A stretch of 64,000 nucleotides of DNA from Lachnospiraceae bacterium (lineage in GTDB: Bacteria; Bacillota; Clostridia; Lachnospirales; Lachnospiraceae), in assembly GCA_910574285.1 (NCBI GenBank), contig CAJTAL010000018.1, positions 1-64,000 on the forward strand, in the 5' to 3' direction. A program made the position numbers and the translations under genes. Within the stretch, counting starts at the first letter, position 1. Each line of letters starts with the position of its first letter. The notes beneath the pieces were generated by a model, which saw only the letters and a program-made list of their open reading frames with translations, did not search any database and was not told the DNA's origin. Of this stretch, positions 8,221 through 17,579 are shown one piece after another.

Positions 8221-8451
8221 TTATCCAGGTATCCTTGCCTGCACATATTCCAGATCTCCACAATAAGGTGTCCCCACCAGATACCATTCTCTTGCCAGAT
8301 TCATCTCCATTCTGGTCTGTACTCATTCATCACCTACCAGCACTTCCAGTCCTTCTCCACAGTGAAATCCTGTATCAATCCATAAGTCTGATGATAATAA
8401 TCCATATCTTCCATTACTACTGTTGTATCCTAATCTTCCCTGTTTCATCAT
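8221..8451 (-). pseudogene. DUF5348 protein gene with in-frame TGA
   Basis: From ATG 8451 (GGAG upstream) the frame reads MMKQGRLGYNSSNGRYGLLS, then DLWIDTGFHCGEGLEVLV, and meets TGA at 8323-8325. The same frame continues as VQTRMEMNLAREWYLVGTPY, then CGDLEYVQARIPG and TAA. The two parts together match the DUF5348 family (about 75 residues), common beside MobV and primase genes in Firmicute elements. The TGA falls where I would expect tryptophan (…EWVPTR in relatives), so a single TGG to TGA change explains it. Function of the family is unknown. Confidence 0.7.
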
Positions 8452-8466
8452 TTTCTGCTCCTTTCC

Positions 8467-8557
8467 AATTTGTAAACGGAATTTGTAAACGGGGCTCAAA
8501 AGATTTTAAAAGTTAACTTTTTAAGTTTTTCCTTCAAGTTCCGTTTACATCGTTTAC
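8467..8557. repeat. Iteron-like GTAAACG repeats
   Basis: A perfect 13-bp tandem repeat AATTTGTAAACGG occupies 8467-8479 and 8480-8492. Two inverted CGTTTAC copies lie at 8542-8548 and 8551-8557. The cluster sits directly beyond the 3' end of the VapE gene in an AT-rich stretch. It resembles binding sites of a replication initiator or integrase arm sites. Confidence 0.55.
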
Positions 8558-8565
8558 AATAATCT

Positions 8566-9942
8566 TTACTCAAACGGTATCTCCAACTGTTCTGGTACTT
8601 CCATAAAGCCGTCTTTATCTTTCTTCACAGAATCTTCCATCCTTTTCCATGAACGCTGTATTCCATATTCCTTTCCGAACCGATGTGTACCATGTGGTTT
8701 CCAGCCTTCAATTGCATTGTTCATAATATTAGCAATCTCTTTACCTTCCCACTGTTTCATTTCTCCGGTTCGATGTAGCGCTTCATCGAACAGAATTCTG
8801 GTACATACATACTCGTCATCGTAGTCATCAAGAAATGCCTGTATGATTCCGGCATTGGTATCTTCCGGCATAAATTCTTTTTGCAGACGCTTTGCCTCTT
8901 CCTCAATTTCCTTTGTGAATCCTAAGAACACATTTCCCCGTCGATACAATACCATTGCCTCCGCCCAGGCCTGTTCGATATAAGCTTTGCTCTCTGCTTC
9001 ATTATCCAGAATATGAACTTCTGCTTTCGACATATCTGTCATCACCGGAGCAAATCGTCTGTTTCCGGTTCTGTCCAGCGGAAGGAAATTCAGATCATTT
9101 GAAGTACCACAAAATACACACTGTCGTGGTCTGTCTTCCGGGTGAACTTCATAAGGTACTTTGTAAGTTTCTTTCTGTCTGCTCAGAAACGATTTAATCT
9201 GTTCAATATTCTTTGCTGTGATAGTTGCCTTCATTTCTCCCATTTCGATAATCCAGTGGTTCTGCAGTTTTCTGTAAATATTTTCATCATCCAGATGATC
9301 CAGATTGTCACTAAACCATTCTTCTTTTATCGCCAGATACTTGAAAAATGTGGACTTTCCGGCTCCCTGACTTCCAACCAGACACAGCATGATGTCATAT
9401 TTTATTCCCGGTTCATAAATTCTTGAAATCGCTGCCACCATGTGCATTTTCATTACTCCGATTGTATATTTGCTCTTTTCTGCTCCCAGGAAATGCGGAA
9501 GCATATTTTCTATTCTTGGAATTCCGTCCCAAACCAGGCTCTCCAGATAATCTCTGATTGGGTGATATTTATTTTCATTGGAAACAATATCTACTCCCGC
9601 TTTGATCACACGCTCGCTTGTCAGTTCATAATTTTCTTCCAGATACATCTTCAAATTATTTTCATCAGTATCTGTAACCGTAGGACTGTTATTTCTCCGT
9701 TCCCAAGGCACCTCTTTCACAATGTCCATTCTTCCGGAAAGCTCATTTCGTTTAATCGCTTTTTTCAGCACTGGATCTTTTTGTAATACGGTTACACAAT
9801 TTCTGATTGTCTGCTTTGTTCTTCCTTTATCCGTATGCTCCAACATATCATTGACATCTTCTGTTGTAAACATCTCCTCGTTCACAATATCTTCTAATTC
9901 CATTAAGGACTTCTCGCTGATATTCGTTAATTCTTTCTTCAA
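8566..9942 (-). CDS. VapE-domain replication helicase/primase
   Basis: The first in-frame start (TTG 9951) touches its GGGAGG, so I prefer the TTG at 9942, nine bases from the ribosome site; 458 residues. After a charged N-terminus come HPIRDYLESLVWDGIPRIEN and the P-loop VGSQGAGKSTFFKYLA (about residues 188-203). NHWIIEMGEMKA (Walker B region), VFCGTSNDLNFLPLDRTGNR and a C-terminal winged-helix-like segment follow. This is the VapE/phage superfamily 3-like helicase family (PF05272) used for replication of integrative elements and satellites. It overlaps the primase gene by about 95 bp, indicating coupling. Confidence 0.9.
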   Translation of the reverse strand: MKKELTNISEKSLMELEDIVNEEMFTTEDVNDMLEHTDKGRTKQTIRNCVTVLQKDPVLKKAIKRNELSGRMDIVKEVPWERRNNSPTVTDTDENNLKMYLEENYELTSERVIKAGVDIVSNENKYHPIRDYLESLVWDGIPRIENMLPHFLGAEKSKYTIGVMKMHMVAAISRIYEPGIKYDIMLCLVGSQGAGKSTFFKYLAIKEEWFSDNLDHLDDENIYRKLQNHWIIEMGEMKATITAKNIEQIKSFLSRQKETYKVPYEVHPEDRPRQCVFCGTSNDLNFLPLDRTGNRRFAPVMTDMSKAEVHILDNEAESKAYIEQAWAEAMVLYRRGNVFLGFTKEIEEEAKRLQKEFMPEDTNAGIIQAFLDDYDDEYVCTRILFDEALHRTGEMKQWEGKEIANIMNNAIEGWKPHGTHRFGKEYGIQRSWKRMEDSVKKDKDGFMEVPEQLEIPFE

Positions 9943-10522
9943 TTTTTTCAACCTCCCTTCTCTTCATCTTGAAAAACTCTACAATCTCTTCTCCTGTTCC
10001 AAACATCAGCACGTCCAGATAGTCATTTATCTTTCTTTCATTTGCCAATGCCTCCGTAAATAATTCGTGCCATTCTTCTTCCGGTTCTGGTCTGTAAAAC
10101 TCTTTCCAGAACTGAATCCATTTCAGATATCTAATCAGCACGTCTGTTGCATGTTTCAACCACTGTTCCAGTTTTTCTCTGATCATAACAACTTTAGACT
10201 GCTTTTGTTTTAAGGGAGCCCTGTTTCGGGGCGTCCTTTCATATTTGCTTCTGTTTCCAACTTTAATATCCAGTCCAAAATCTTCTACCAGCTTTTTCGC
10301 AGCTTCATACTGTGATATTCCAAATAACCTTGCTGTAAAATCTATTGCATCACCACCCACTCCACATGCAAAGCAATGATAGATTTTATCTGCCTTCATA
10401 CTTGGATGCCGGTCTTTATGAAACGGACAACATGCCATTCCATTTCTTTTTACTTTAATCCCATAATGCTCCGCAGCCTGTCTGGCTGTCACACATTTTT
10501 TTACCTGTTCAAATAATGTCAC
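9848..10522 (-). CDS. CHC2 zinc-finger primase-like protein
   Basis: Translation starts at GTG 10522, five bases after AGGAGG. The 224-residue product opens with MACCPFHKDRHPSMKADKIY, then HCFACGVGGDAIDFTARLFG, the CHC2 zinc-binding fold of DnaG-type primases. No TOPRIM catalytic domain follows; the second half is charged and helical. Such short CHC2 proteins work with VapE-type helicases in phage satellites and mobilizable elements. I infer that the pair replicates the excised circle. Confidence 0.88.
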   Translation of the reverse strand: MTLFEQVKKCVTARQAAEHYGIKVKRNGMACCPFHKDRHPSMKADKIYHCFACGVGGDAIDFTARLFGISQYEAAKKLVEDFGLDIKVGNRSKYERTPRNRAPLKQKQSKVVMIREKLEQWLKHATDVLIRYLKWIQFWKEFYRPEPEEEWHELFTEALANERKINDYLDVLMFGTGEEIVEFFKMKRREVEKIEERINEYQREVLNGIRRYCERGDVYNRRCQ

Positions 10523-10524
10523 TT

Positions 10525-10697
10525 CTACCTCCTGCCCCTCCGAGCAAGTCTCCGATGAACAGATATTCGGGAATTGTTGTATCTTTCAATTCGTGATATA
10601 CTTAATCTGCCAAGATGGTATATCAGTGAATCTGATTATCAGAGAACTTGCTCAGATATTTTATCTGGGCTTTTTCTTTTTGTCTGTCAGTAGTCAT
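10525..10697 (-). pseudogene. Frameshifted small conserved ORF upstream of primase
   Basis: ATG 10697 has AAGGAG upstream and reads MTTDRQKEKAQIKYLSKFSD, then NQIH and TGA. In another frame the DNA continues IYHLGRLSISRIERYNNSRI, then SVHRRLARRGRR and TAG at 10525. Joined, these give one plausible 55-60-residue basic protein of a type often seen before primase genes in such elements. A one-base indel near 10625 would explain the break. Sequencing error cannot be excluded. Confidence 0.5.
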
Positions 10698-10709
10698 AGC
10701 TTTTGCTCC

Positions 10710-10880
10710 TTACACAAATCTCCTTGTAGGAATAATGATAATTTCAAATTTGCTTCCGTCCTTTAATTCAAGAAGAATCACATAATCTGAATCTCGATCC
10801 GGTAAAATGGAACTTATCTTCAACTTCTTACTGTAGTTAATTGCATCGAATATTTTTCCGACTACTTTCTTTGTTTTCAT
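10710..10880 (-). CDS. Small hypothetical protein after integrase
   Basis: ATG 10880 follows GGAGG with an 11-base spacer and gives 56 residues. The sequence is basic at the start (MKTKKVVGKIFDAINYSKKL), then rich in beta-type residues (YVILLELKDGSKFEIIIIPT). I do not recognise the family. It follows the integrase by 19 bp on the same strand, so is probably co-transcribed with xis-int. A DNA-binding or excision accessory role is possible but not supported by any motif. Confidence 0.55.
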   Translation of the reverse strand: MKTKKVVGKIFDAINYSKKLKISSILPDRDSDYVILLELKDGSKFEIIIIPTRRFV

Positions 10881-10899
10881 TTGCTTCTTTTCCTCCGTA

Positions 10900-11952
10900 T
10901 TAACGTTTATTGTCCAGCATCTCAGCAACTTTTTTCTGCTGTGACGGGTACAGATGCCCATAAGTGTTCAATGTCATCTGAATGTCTTTGTGCCCCAGCC
11001 TTTCCTTGATAATCAGCGGTTCTACGCCCTGGTAGATCAGATATGCCACATGGCTGTGACGGATATCGTGCACTCTGATTGGTTTTACACCGGTCAGTGC
11101 TTCATATTTCTTAAGACGTTTCTGCAGTGTTCTCGCCACAATCGGGAACAACCGCTGATCTTCCGGAAATCCATAATGCTTCTTTGCATACTCCTGTACC
11201 TCTTCCTTAAGAAAATTGGGAATATCAATAGTACGGACCGAATTTTCTGTTTTTGGAGTATCAATCACATCTCTTTTCTTGATCCGGTTATAGGTCTTAT
11301 TGATATGCAGGAGATTTCCACTCATATCAAAATCCGAAAGACTCAATGCTAGAAGCTCTCCTTCCCTAATTCCTGTCCAGAACAGAATTTCAAATATCAG
11401 ATAATCTTCACTCCCCGGCTCAATCCCGGCGATAAATCTGTCATATTCTGCTTTCGTCCAGAACTCCAGCTTATTTGCATCCGATTTCCCCATCTTTTTT
11501 ACTTTCTTACATGGATTTTCCTTCAGATTGTAAATTTTCTGTGCATGATTAAACAGTGCATTTAACTGATTCTGGATCATACGCTCATAAGTCTTGCTGT
11601 ATCCTTTTTCCTGAATGGCATTCTGCCACTGGATAATCTCTGCCGGTGTAATTTCATTCATTTTTCTTGTTCCAAAATATGGAACAATGTGCTTGTTCAT
11701 CATGTGCTGCTTATTACGGATTGAATTTTCTTTCAGTTCATTCTTTTTATCTTCAAAATAGACTTGAATAAAACTGTTCATCTCCATTTTCATATCCGCT
11801 GCAGTCTTTCTTATGAATTCCTTTTCATAATTCAATGCTTCTTTCTTAGTCTTGAACCCTCTTTTCAGCTTCTGCGTTTTCTTTCCTGTCCAGTCAACAT
11901 AACGGAAGCTCACATACCAGGTTCCCTGTGTTTTGTCTTTGTAAGCTGACAT
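10900..11952 (-). CDS. int: Tyrosine recombinase integrase (Tn916 Int type)
   Basis: The start is ATG 11952 (MSAYKDKTQGTWYVSFRYVD), seven bases after AGGAGG; 350 residues. An N-terminal arm-binding domain (residues 1-60) is followed by a core-binding SAM-like domain. The catalytic domain has Arg in FWTGIREGELLAL, HxxR in IRVHDIRHSHVAY, His in RLGHKDIQMTL and the nucleophilic Tyr in NTYGHLYPS. All catalytic residues are present, so it should be active. It integrates and, with Xis, excises the element. It lies 13 bases after the excisionase-like gene. Confidence 0.95.
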   Translation of the reverse strand: MSAYKDKTQGTWYVSFRYVDWTGKKTQKLKRGFKTKKEALNYEKEFIRKTAADMKMEMNSFIQVYFEDKKNELKENSIRNKQHMMNKHIVPYFGTRKMNEITPAEIIQWQNAIQEKGYSKTYERMIQNQLNALFNHAQKIYNLKENPCKKVKKMGKSDANKLEFWTKAEYDRFIAGIEPGSEDYLIFEILFWTGIREGELLALSLSDFDMSGNLLHINKTYNRIKKRDVIDTPKTENSVRTIDIPNFLKEEVQEYAKKHYGFPEDQRLFPIVARTLQKRLKKYEALTGVKPIRVHDIRHSHVAYLIYQGVEPLIIKERLGHKDIQMTLNTYGHLYPSQQKKVAEMLDNKR

Positions 11953-11965
11953 CTTAAATCCTCCT

Positions 11966-12157
11966 TCATACTGCTCTCTGAGAGCATCCATAAAATTTTG
12001 TTTCCCAGTAGGGACGTGGAATCTTTCCACGAACTGCTACATATCCTTCCTTTGCCAGTTCATCATTGAGCTGCTTCAGAATAGAATATGCTTTACTGCG
12101 TTTCACACCTAATTCTTCCATGACATCATCAACAGTCATCATATAATTAGTTCTCAT
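11966..12157 (-). CDS. Excisionase-like HTH protein
   Basis: ATG 12157 is preceded by AAGGAGG; 63 residues. The sequence MRTNYMMTVDDVMEELGVKR, then SKAYSILKQLNDELAKEG, is a helix-turn-helix of the excisionase/MerR-like kind. VAVRGKIPRPYWETKFYG follows, as in excisionases of Firmicute elements that pair with Tn916-type integrases. Its gene ends 13 bases before int. Two palindromic operators lie just upstream, so its expression is probably controlled by the divergent repressor. Confidence 0.8.
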   Translation of the reverse strand: MRTNYMMTVDDVMEELGVKRSKAYSILKQLNDELAKEGYVAVRGKIPRPYWETKFYGCSQRAV

Positions 12158-12172
12158 AGCGTCCTCCTTTCT

Positions 12173-12331
12173 AGTCACTTTTGTGACTCTTTCGTTGTTC
12201 TCTTATAATAATTCACTTTTGTGAATTTGTCAATAAACATTTGCGAATTTATTTTTTCCATTCCATACCTATTGCTTGCGTATCGGCAATTTGTTAAATC
12301 TCACTCTTTTGTATCATTCACTTTTGTGCTA
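12173..12331. promoter_or_regulatory. Three repressor operators between xis and repressor
   Basis: Three copies of a palindrome with TTTT centre occur: AGTCAC-TTTT-GTGACT (12173-12188), ATTCAC-TTTT-GTGAAT (12211-12226), and a degenerate ATTCAC-TTTT-GTGCTA (12316-12331). Two lie in front of xis-int. The third sits in the promoter zone of the divergent cI-like gene, next to a possible -10 TAGAAT (12330-12335). The pattern fits a lambda-like switch with repression of xis-int and autoregulation. Confidence 0.75.
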
Positions 12332-12367
12332 GAATAGAAGCACAAATATTATTAAGGAGGCAGCATT

Positions 12368-12901
12368 ATGGTTGGCAAAAAAATCCGGGCATTCCGGGAA
12401 TTTAGAGGATACAGTCAGATACAATTAGCCGAGCTGTCCGGCATTAACGTAGGTACGATTAGAAAATATGAGCTTGGAATCCGGAATCCAAAACCAGATC
12501 AGTTAGAAAAGATAGCAACTGCACTGGGATTAAACGTAAGTGTTTTTCTGGATTTTAATATTGAAACAGTCGGAGATGTACTCTCTCTGTTGTTTTCTAT
12601 TGATGATTCGGTGAACCTCTCACTTGCTGAAACACCTGATCAGAAGGTTGCGCTGACATTCGATAATCCTACAATGCAGGACTTTTTCAGGAAATGGTGT
12701 CAATTTAAAAATGTCTATGAAAAGGAAAAAGCTGAAATATTAGCTATTGAAGATAAATATAAAAGACAAGAAGAACTGGATAAGCTGAATGCTACCCAGG
12801 AAGAATGGAAACTGCGCGCTATGGGAACTACGATAGGTTGCCATACTATCGTTAAGAAGGGCACTGAAGGCAATGACATCAAGACATATGATCTGACTTA
12901 A
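12368..12901 (+). CDS. XRE-family cI-like repressor
   Basis: ATG 12368 is preceded by AAGGAGG. The 177-residue protein has an N-terminal XRE helix-turn-helix: IRAFREFRGYSQIQLAELSG, then INVGTIRKYELGIRNPKPDQ. A C-terminal domain of about 110 residues is partly helical and charged. No Ser-Lys (LexA-type) autoprotease motif is evident, so induction by RecA-dependent cleavage is not expected. It is divergent from xis-int and shares a control region containing three matching operators, marking it as the element's master repressor. Confidence 0.88.
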   Translation: MVGKKIRAFREFRGYSQIQLAELSGINVGTIRKYELGIRNPKPDQLEKIATALGLNVSVFLDFNIETVGDVLSLLFSIDDSVNLSLAETPDQKVALTFDNPTMQDFFRKWCQFKNVYEKEKAEILAIEDKYKRQEELDKLNATQEEWKLRAMGTTIGCHTIVKKGTEGNDIKTYDLT

Positions 12902-12916
12902 TTTTGTGCATAAGAA

Positions 12917-12945
12917 AAAGAGCTCACGAAGAGCTCTTTCTTTTT
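12917..12945. terminator. Bidirectional terminator
   Basis: AAAGAGCTC (12917-12925) pairs with GAGCTCTTT (12931-12939). T runs follow on the plus side (CTTTTT) and on the minus side (TTTTTCTT). It ends the repressor transcript from the left and the tRNA-like RNA unit from the right. Confidence 0.85.
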
Positions 12946-13170
12946 GGTGGTCTGGGGGAATTGCTTATCATTCCATGCTACCATTACACCATATCGCCGC
13001 AAATACCCAGACCTACTAATAAGATTTCTTTTTTCATAATATCAATTCCTTTCTTGTAAACGCACTTTTCGATGTCATATACTATTCCCGAAATCATAGA
13101 ACTCAAAAGAATTCCTAATATGGTGGCGATATCTGGAATCGAACCAGAGCCTATTGCTAACTTTGTTATA
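12946..13170 (-). ncRNA. Permuted tRNA-like RNA unit
   Basis: Reading the minus strand, a clear tRNA 3' half comes first: T stem TCTGG, loop TTCGATT, stem CCAGA, acceptor TATCGCC, discriminator A and encoded CCA (13148 down to 13121). About 120 bases later comes a 5' half: acceptor GGCGATA (12998-12992), T8 G9, D stem GTGT, loop AATGGTA, D stem GCAT (to 12975). The two acceptor strands are fully complementary (7/7). The hairpin after the D arm has an 8-base loop, so no anticodon can be assigned. GGTCTGGG and CCCAGACC also pair around the 5' half. A consensus promoter precedes the unit and a bidirectional terminator ends it. The alternative is a scrambled attachment site of the adjacent element. 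Confidence 0.55.
12984..13037 (-). CDS. 17-codon ORF inside the tRNA-like unit
   Basis: An ATG at 13037 with AAAGGA eleven bases upstream opens MKKEILLVGLGICGDMV and ends at TAA inside the D arm of the tRNA-like 5' half. The peptide has a basic start, a hydrophobic core and one cysteine. It could be a leader or signalling peptide, or a chance frame. I know of no family for it. Confidence 0.35.
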   Translation of the reverse strand: MKKEILLVGLGICGDMV

Positions 13171-13175
13171 GTGGT

Positions 13176-13203
13176 AGTATAGCATTGATTTCAAATTTGT
13201 CAA
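13176..13203 (-). promoter_or_regulatory. Promoter of the tRNA-like unit
   Basis: On the minus strand TTGACA (13203-13198) and TATACT (13181-13176) are separated by 16 bases. Transcription should begin near 13169, about 20 bases before the T stem of the tRNA 3' half. Confidence 0.7.
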
Positions 13204-13240
13204 TCCGCTTTCAGGATTTTGTTATCATTCTGTTATCACA

Positions 13241-13276
13241 AACGGTTGTCAGGATACTCTCCCGGCAACCGTTTTT
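13241..13276. terminator. Hairpin terminator between tuf and the element
   Basis: AACGGTTG (13241-13248) pairs with CAACCGTT (13266-13273), followed by TTTC on the plus strand. It insulates the mobile element from the str operon. Which transcript uses it is unclear. Confidence 0.5.
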
Positions 13277-13325
13277 CTATACTGTTCGTTATTCTTTTCC
13301 ACTCTTTTTTATATTTCCAGGCAAC

Positions 13326-13356
13326 AGAAAAACCCGTAGAACCGAAGTTCTACGGG
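13326..13356 (-). terminator. str operon terminator after tuf
   Basis: CCCGTAGAAC-CGAA-GTTCTACGGG (13333-13356) is a perfect 10-bp stem. On the minus strand it is followed by TTTTTCTG. A second small dyad, GTTATC-TTTC-GATAAC (13378-13393), lies between it and the tuf stop. Confidence 0.9.
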
Positions 13357-13423
13357 CATCTTACGCTTGGACACAAAGTTATCTTTCGATAACACTATAT
13401 ATAATTTATCTGATAATCAGTGA

Positions 13424-14611
<1,188 letters not shown>

Positions 14612-14729
14612 TTTGAATAATCCTCCTTATTACTGTGCCATAAACGGCATGTTATATATTTACGTTTGCTCAGCTAACATTGATTATATTTCAAATCATG
14701 TAGTTTTTCAAGCCTTTTTACAATTTAAA

Positions 14730-16847
14730 TTAATCATTTTTACTAGACAATACTTTTTCCTGTACGGATTTCGGTACCGGCTCATACTTTTCGAAGAACA
14801 TGGAGTAATTTCCGCGTCCCTGTGTCCTTGAACGAAGATCCGTAGAGTATCCGAACATCTCGGACAACGGAACATATCCGCGTACGATCTTACCGCCGCC
14901 AAGATCATCCATACCTTCGATCCTTCCGCGTCGTGAGTTGATATCGCCGATTACGTCTCCCATATACTCTTCCGGCATTGTTACTTCTACCTTCATAATA
15001 GGCTCAAGAAGTACCGGAGCAGCCTTCTTCATCGCATCCTTAAATGCCAATGATCCGGCGATATGGAATGCCATCTCGCTTGAATCGACTTCATGGTAAG
15101 ATCCGTCATATACGTTCGCCTTGACACCTACAACCGGGAATCCTCCAAGGATACCTGACTGCATCGCGTCTTCAATACCTTCTCCGACTTTCGGAATATA
15201 TTCCTTCGGAATCGCGCCGCCGACTACCGTAGACTCGAACTTAAAGGTCTCCTCGCCGTTGATATCCATCGGCTCGAACTTAACTTTACAGTGTCCGTAC
15301 TGTCCACGTCCGCCGGACTGTTTCGCATACTTGCTGTCAACATCAACAGCTTTGGTAAACGCCTCTTTATAAGCAACCTGAGGCGCTCCTACGTTAGCCT
15401 CTACCTTGAACTCACGCAGAAGTCTGTCTACAATAATCTCCAGATGAAGTTCTCCCATTCCGGCGATGATTGTCTGACCGGTCTCCTGATCAGTGTGTGC
15501 GCGGAAAGTAGGATCCTCTTCCGCAAGCTTCGCAAGAGACTCGCCAAGTTTACCCTGAGATGCTTTCGTCTTAGGCTCGATTGCAAGCTCGATAACCGGC
15601 TCCGGGAACTCCATAGACTCTAAGATTACCGGATGCTGATCGTCACAGATGGTATCACCTGTCGTCGTGAACTTGAATCCGATCGCTGCCGCGATATCTC
15701 CGGAATACACCTTGCTCAGTTCCTCTCTCTTATTGGCGTGCATCTGAAGAATACGTCCGACACGTTCTTTCTTGCCCTTCGTCGCATTCAATACATAAGA
15801 TCCGGAATTCATCGTACCGGAGTAAACCCTGAAATACGCAAGCTTACCTACGAACGGGTCTGTCATGATCTTAAATGCAAGAGCTGAGAACGGCTCTTCA
15901 TCAGAAGAATGTCTTACGATCTCATTGCCATCCATATCTGTCCCCTGGATCGGCGGAATGTCTGTCGGAGCAGGCATATACTCAAGCACTGCGTCTAACA
16001 GCTTCTGTACACCCTTGTTCCTGTAAGCAGATCCGCAGCAAACCGGAACCGCAGTACATTCACATGTCGCCTTTCTAAGGACTCTCTTCATGTCTTCTAC
16101 GGAAGGCTCATTTCCTTCCAGATATTCCATCATCAGGTCATCATCCAGGTCACAGACCTTCTCTACCAGTTCGGAACGGTAAAGTTCTGCATCGTCCTGC
16201 ATATCCTCCGGAACGTCAATGATTGAAACATCGTCGCCTTTATCATCATTATAGATATAAGCTTTCATCTCCATCAGATCGATGATTCCCTTGAATTCAT
16301 CTTCCTTACCGATAGGCAGCTGCAGACAGATGGCATTCTTGCCAAGTCTTGTCTTGATCTGCTCTACGGCATTGTAAAAATCTGCGCCCAGAATATCCAT
16401 CTTATTGATAAATGCCATTCTCGGCACATTATACGTGTCGGCCTGACGCCATACATTTTCTGACTGAGGCTCAACACCGCCTTTTGCACAGAATACACCC
16501 ACAGCTCCATCAAGCACGCGAAGCGAACGTTCAACCTCGACGGTAAAGTCGACGTGTCCCGGAGTATCAATAATATTGATACGATGCTCTAATGCGCCCG
16601 GTTTCGGCTTGCAGTTCTCCTCCAGCGTCCAGTGGCATGTCGTAGCTGCGGAAGTGATCGTGATACCTCTTTCCTGCTCCTGTTCCATCCAGTCCATGGT
16701 AGCAGTACCTTCATGAGTATCACCAATCTTATAATTCACACCGGTATAGTAAAGAATACGTTCTGTCAGCGTAGTCTTACCGGCATCAATATGCGCCATA
16801 ATACCGATGTTCCTGGTTCTTTCTAATGGGTATTCTCTTCCAGCCAT
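14730..16847 (-). CDS. fusA: Elongation factor G
   Basis: The 705-residue protein is full-length EF-G. It has G1 [16 protein letters not shown], switch [18 protein letters not shown] and G4 [11 protein letters not shown]. Domain IV has [15 protein letters not shown], and the C-terminal domain V ends near the EKVLSSKND tail. It catalyses ribosome translocation and, with RRF, recycling. It follows rpsG by 14 bp in the str operon. A distant paralogue, the GTPase-nuclease fusion at 27842-30634, is in the same window. Confidence 0.99.
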   Translation of the reverse strand: MAGREYPLERTRNIGIMAHIDAGKTTLTERILYYTGVNYKIGDTHEGTATMDWMEQEQERGITITSAATTCHWTLEENCKPKPGALEHRINIIDTPGHVDFTVEVERSLRVLDGAVGVFCAKGGVEPQSENVWRQADTYNVPRMAFINKMDILGADFYNAVEQIKTRLGKNAICLQLPIGKEDEFKGIIDLMEMKAYIYNDDKGDDVSIIDVPEDMQDDAELYRSELVEKVCDLDDDLMMEYLEGNEPSVEDMKRVLRKATCECTAVPVCCGSAYRNKGVQKLLDAVLEYMPAPTDIPPIQGTDMDGNEIVRHSSDEEPFSALAFKIMTDPFVGKLAYFRVYSGTMNSGSYVLNATKGKKERVGRILQMHANKREELSKVYSGDIAAAIGFKFTTTGDTICDDQHPVILESMEFPEPVIELAIEPKTKASQGKLGESLAKLAEEDPTFRAHTDQETGQTIIAGMGELHLEIIVDRLLREFKVEANVGAPQVAYKEAFTKAVDVDSKYAKQSGGRGQYGHCKVKFEPMDINGEETFKFESTVVGGAIPKEYIPKVGEGIEDAMQSGILGGFPVVGVKANVYDGSYHEVDSSEMAFHIAGSLAFKDAMKKAAPVLLEPIMKVEVTMPEEYMGDVIGDINSRRGRIEGMDDLGGGKIVRGYVPLSEMFGYSTDLRSRTQGRGNYSMFFEKYEPVPKSVQEKVLSSKND

Positions 16848-16861
16848 TATTTTGCTGCCTC

Positions 16862-17332
16862 CTAGAATCTATAGTGAGCAAATGCTTTATTTGCTTCAGC
16901 CATCTTGTGCATGTCTTCTTTTCTCTTCACGGATGCGCCTGTATTGTTGGCCGCATCAAGAATCTCATTCGCCAGTCTCTCTTCCATCGTCTTCTCGCCT
17001 CTCTTGCGTGAAAACATAGTGAGCCAGCGAAGCGCAAGAGCCTGTCTTCTCTCTGCCCTTACTTCAATCGGCACCTGATATGTCGCACCACCGATACGTC
17101 TTGCTTTAACTTCAAGTACCGGCATAATATTATTCATAGCCTCCTCGAACACATCGACTGCAGGCTTATCGGATTTTGATGCAACTCTTTCAAATGCTCC
17201 GTATACAATCTTCTGTGCGACACCCTTCTTGCCGTCCAACATGATATTGTTGATCAGCTTGGTAACCACTTTATTGTTGTACAACGGATCTGCTAATACG
17301 TCTCTTTTCTGAGTATGTCCTTTACGTGGCAC
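16862..17332 (-). CDS. rpsG: 30S ribosomal protein S7
   Basis: I place the start at GTG 17332 ([20 protein letters not shown]), eight bases after AAGGAGG. The longer frame to 17353 runs through the ribosome site. That gives the standard 156-residue S7, with [17 protein letters not shown] and the C-terminal [17 protein letters not shown]7 nucleates the 30S head by binding 16S rRNA. It stands between rpsL and fusA as in most bacteria. Confidence 0.98.
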   Translation of the reverse strand: MPRKGHTQKRDVLADPLYNNKVVTKLINNIMLDGKKGVAQKIVYGAFERVASKSDKPAVDVFEEAMNNIMPVLEVKARRIGGATYQVPIEVRAERRQALALRWLTMFSRKRGEKTMEERLANEILDAANNTGASVKRKEDMHKMAEANKAFAHYRF

Positions 17333-17492
17333 GGTCCTTCCCTCCTTAAACATAATTGTGCAAGTCTTTCGGCTGCACTGATTAATTCATCGGTACTCAC
17401 ATGTGTCTTTCTAATGATAATGTGTAGTGCAATTGTATATAACTTGCAACTTACTTAATCATAGTTCTGTTTGTGACTACTTAATTTAACGA

Positions 17493-17521
17493 AGTTCTTC
17501 TTCTCTCTGTTCAGAAGAACT
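17493..17521. promoter_or_regulatory. Hairpin in the rpsL-rpsG intergenic region
   Basis: AGTTCTTCT (17493-17501) pairs with AGAAGAACT (17513-17521) in a 247-bp gap that holds no gene. In E. coli the equivalent gap carries the S7 autoregulatory site. Whether this hairpin does the same here is inference. Confidence 0.4.
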
Positions 17522-17579
17522 GCTTTCACACTAGGCTCGTAAAATACCTCGCCAAGTGTTCAATGCAAAGTGTTCAGGT

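Noticed and set aside
8027-8326. A 99-codon minus-strand ORF between mobV and the DUF5348 gene.
   Set aside because: Its first part is an out-of-frame reading of the DUF5348 gene and the rest runs through the hairpin cluster; no ribosome site or domain.
12915-13203. Interpretation of the tRNA-like unit as a permuted tmRNA.
   Set aside because: The acceptor lacks the G3-U70 alanine identity pair, a D stem is present, and the ORF lies between the halves instead of after the 5' half.
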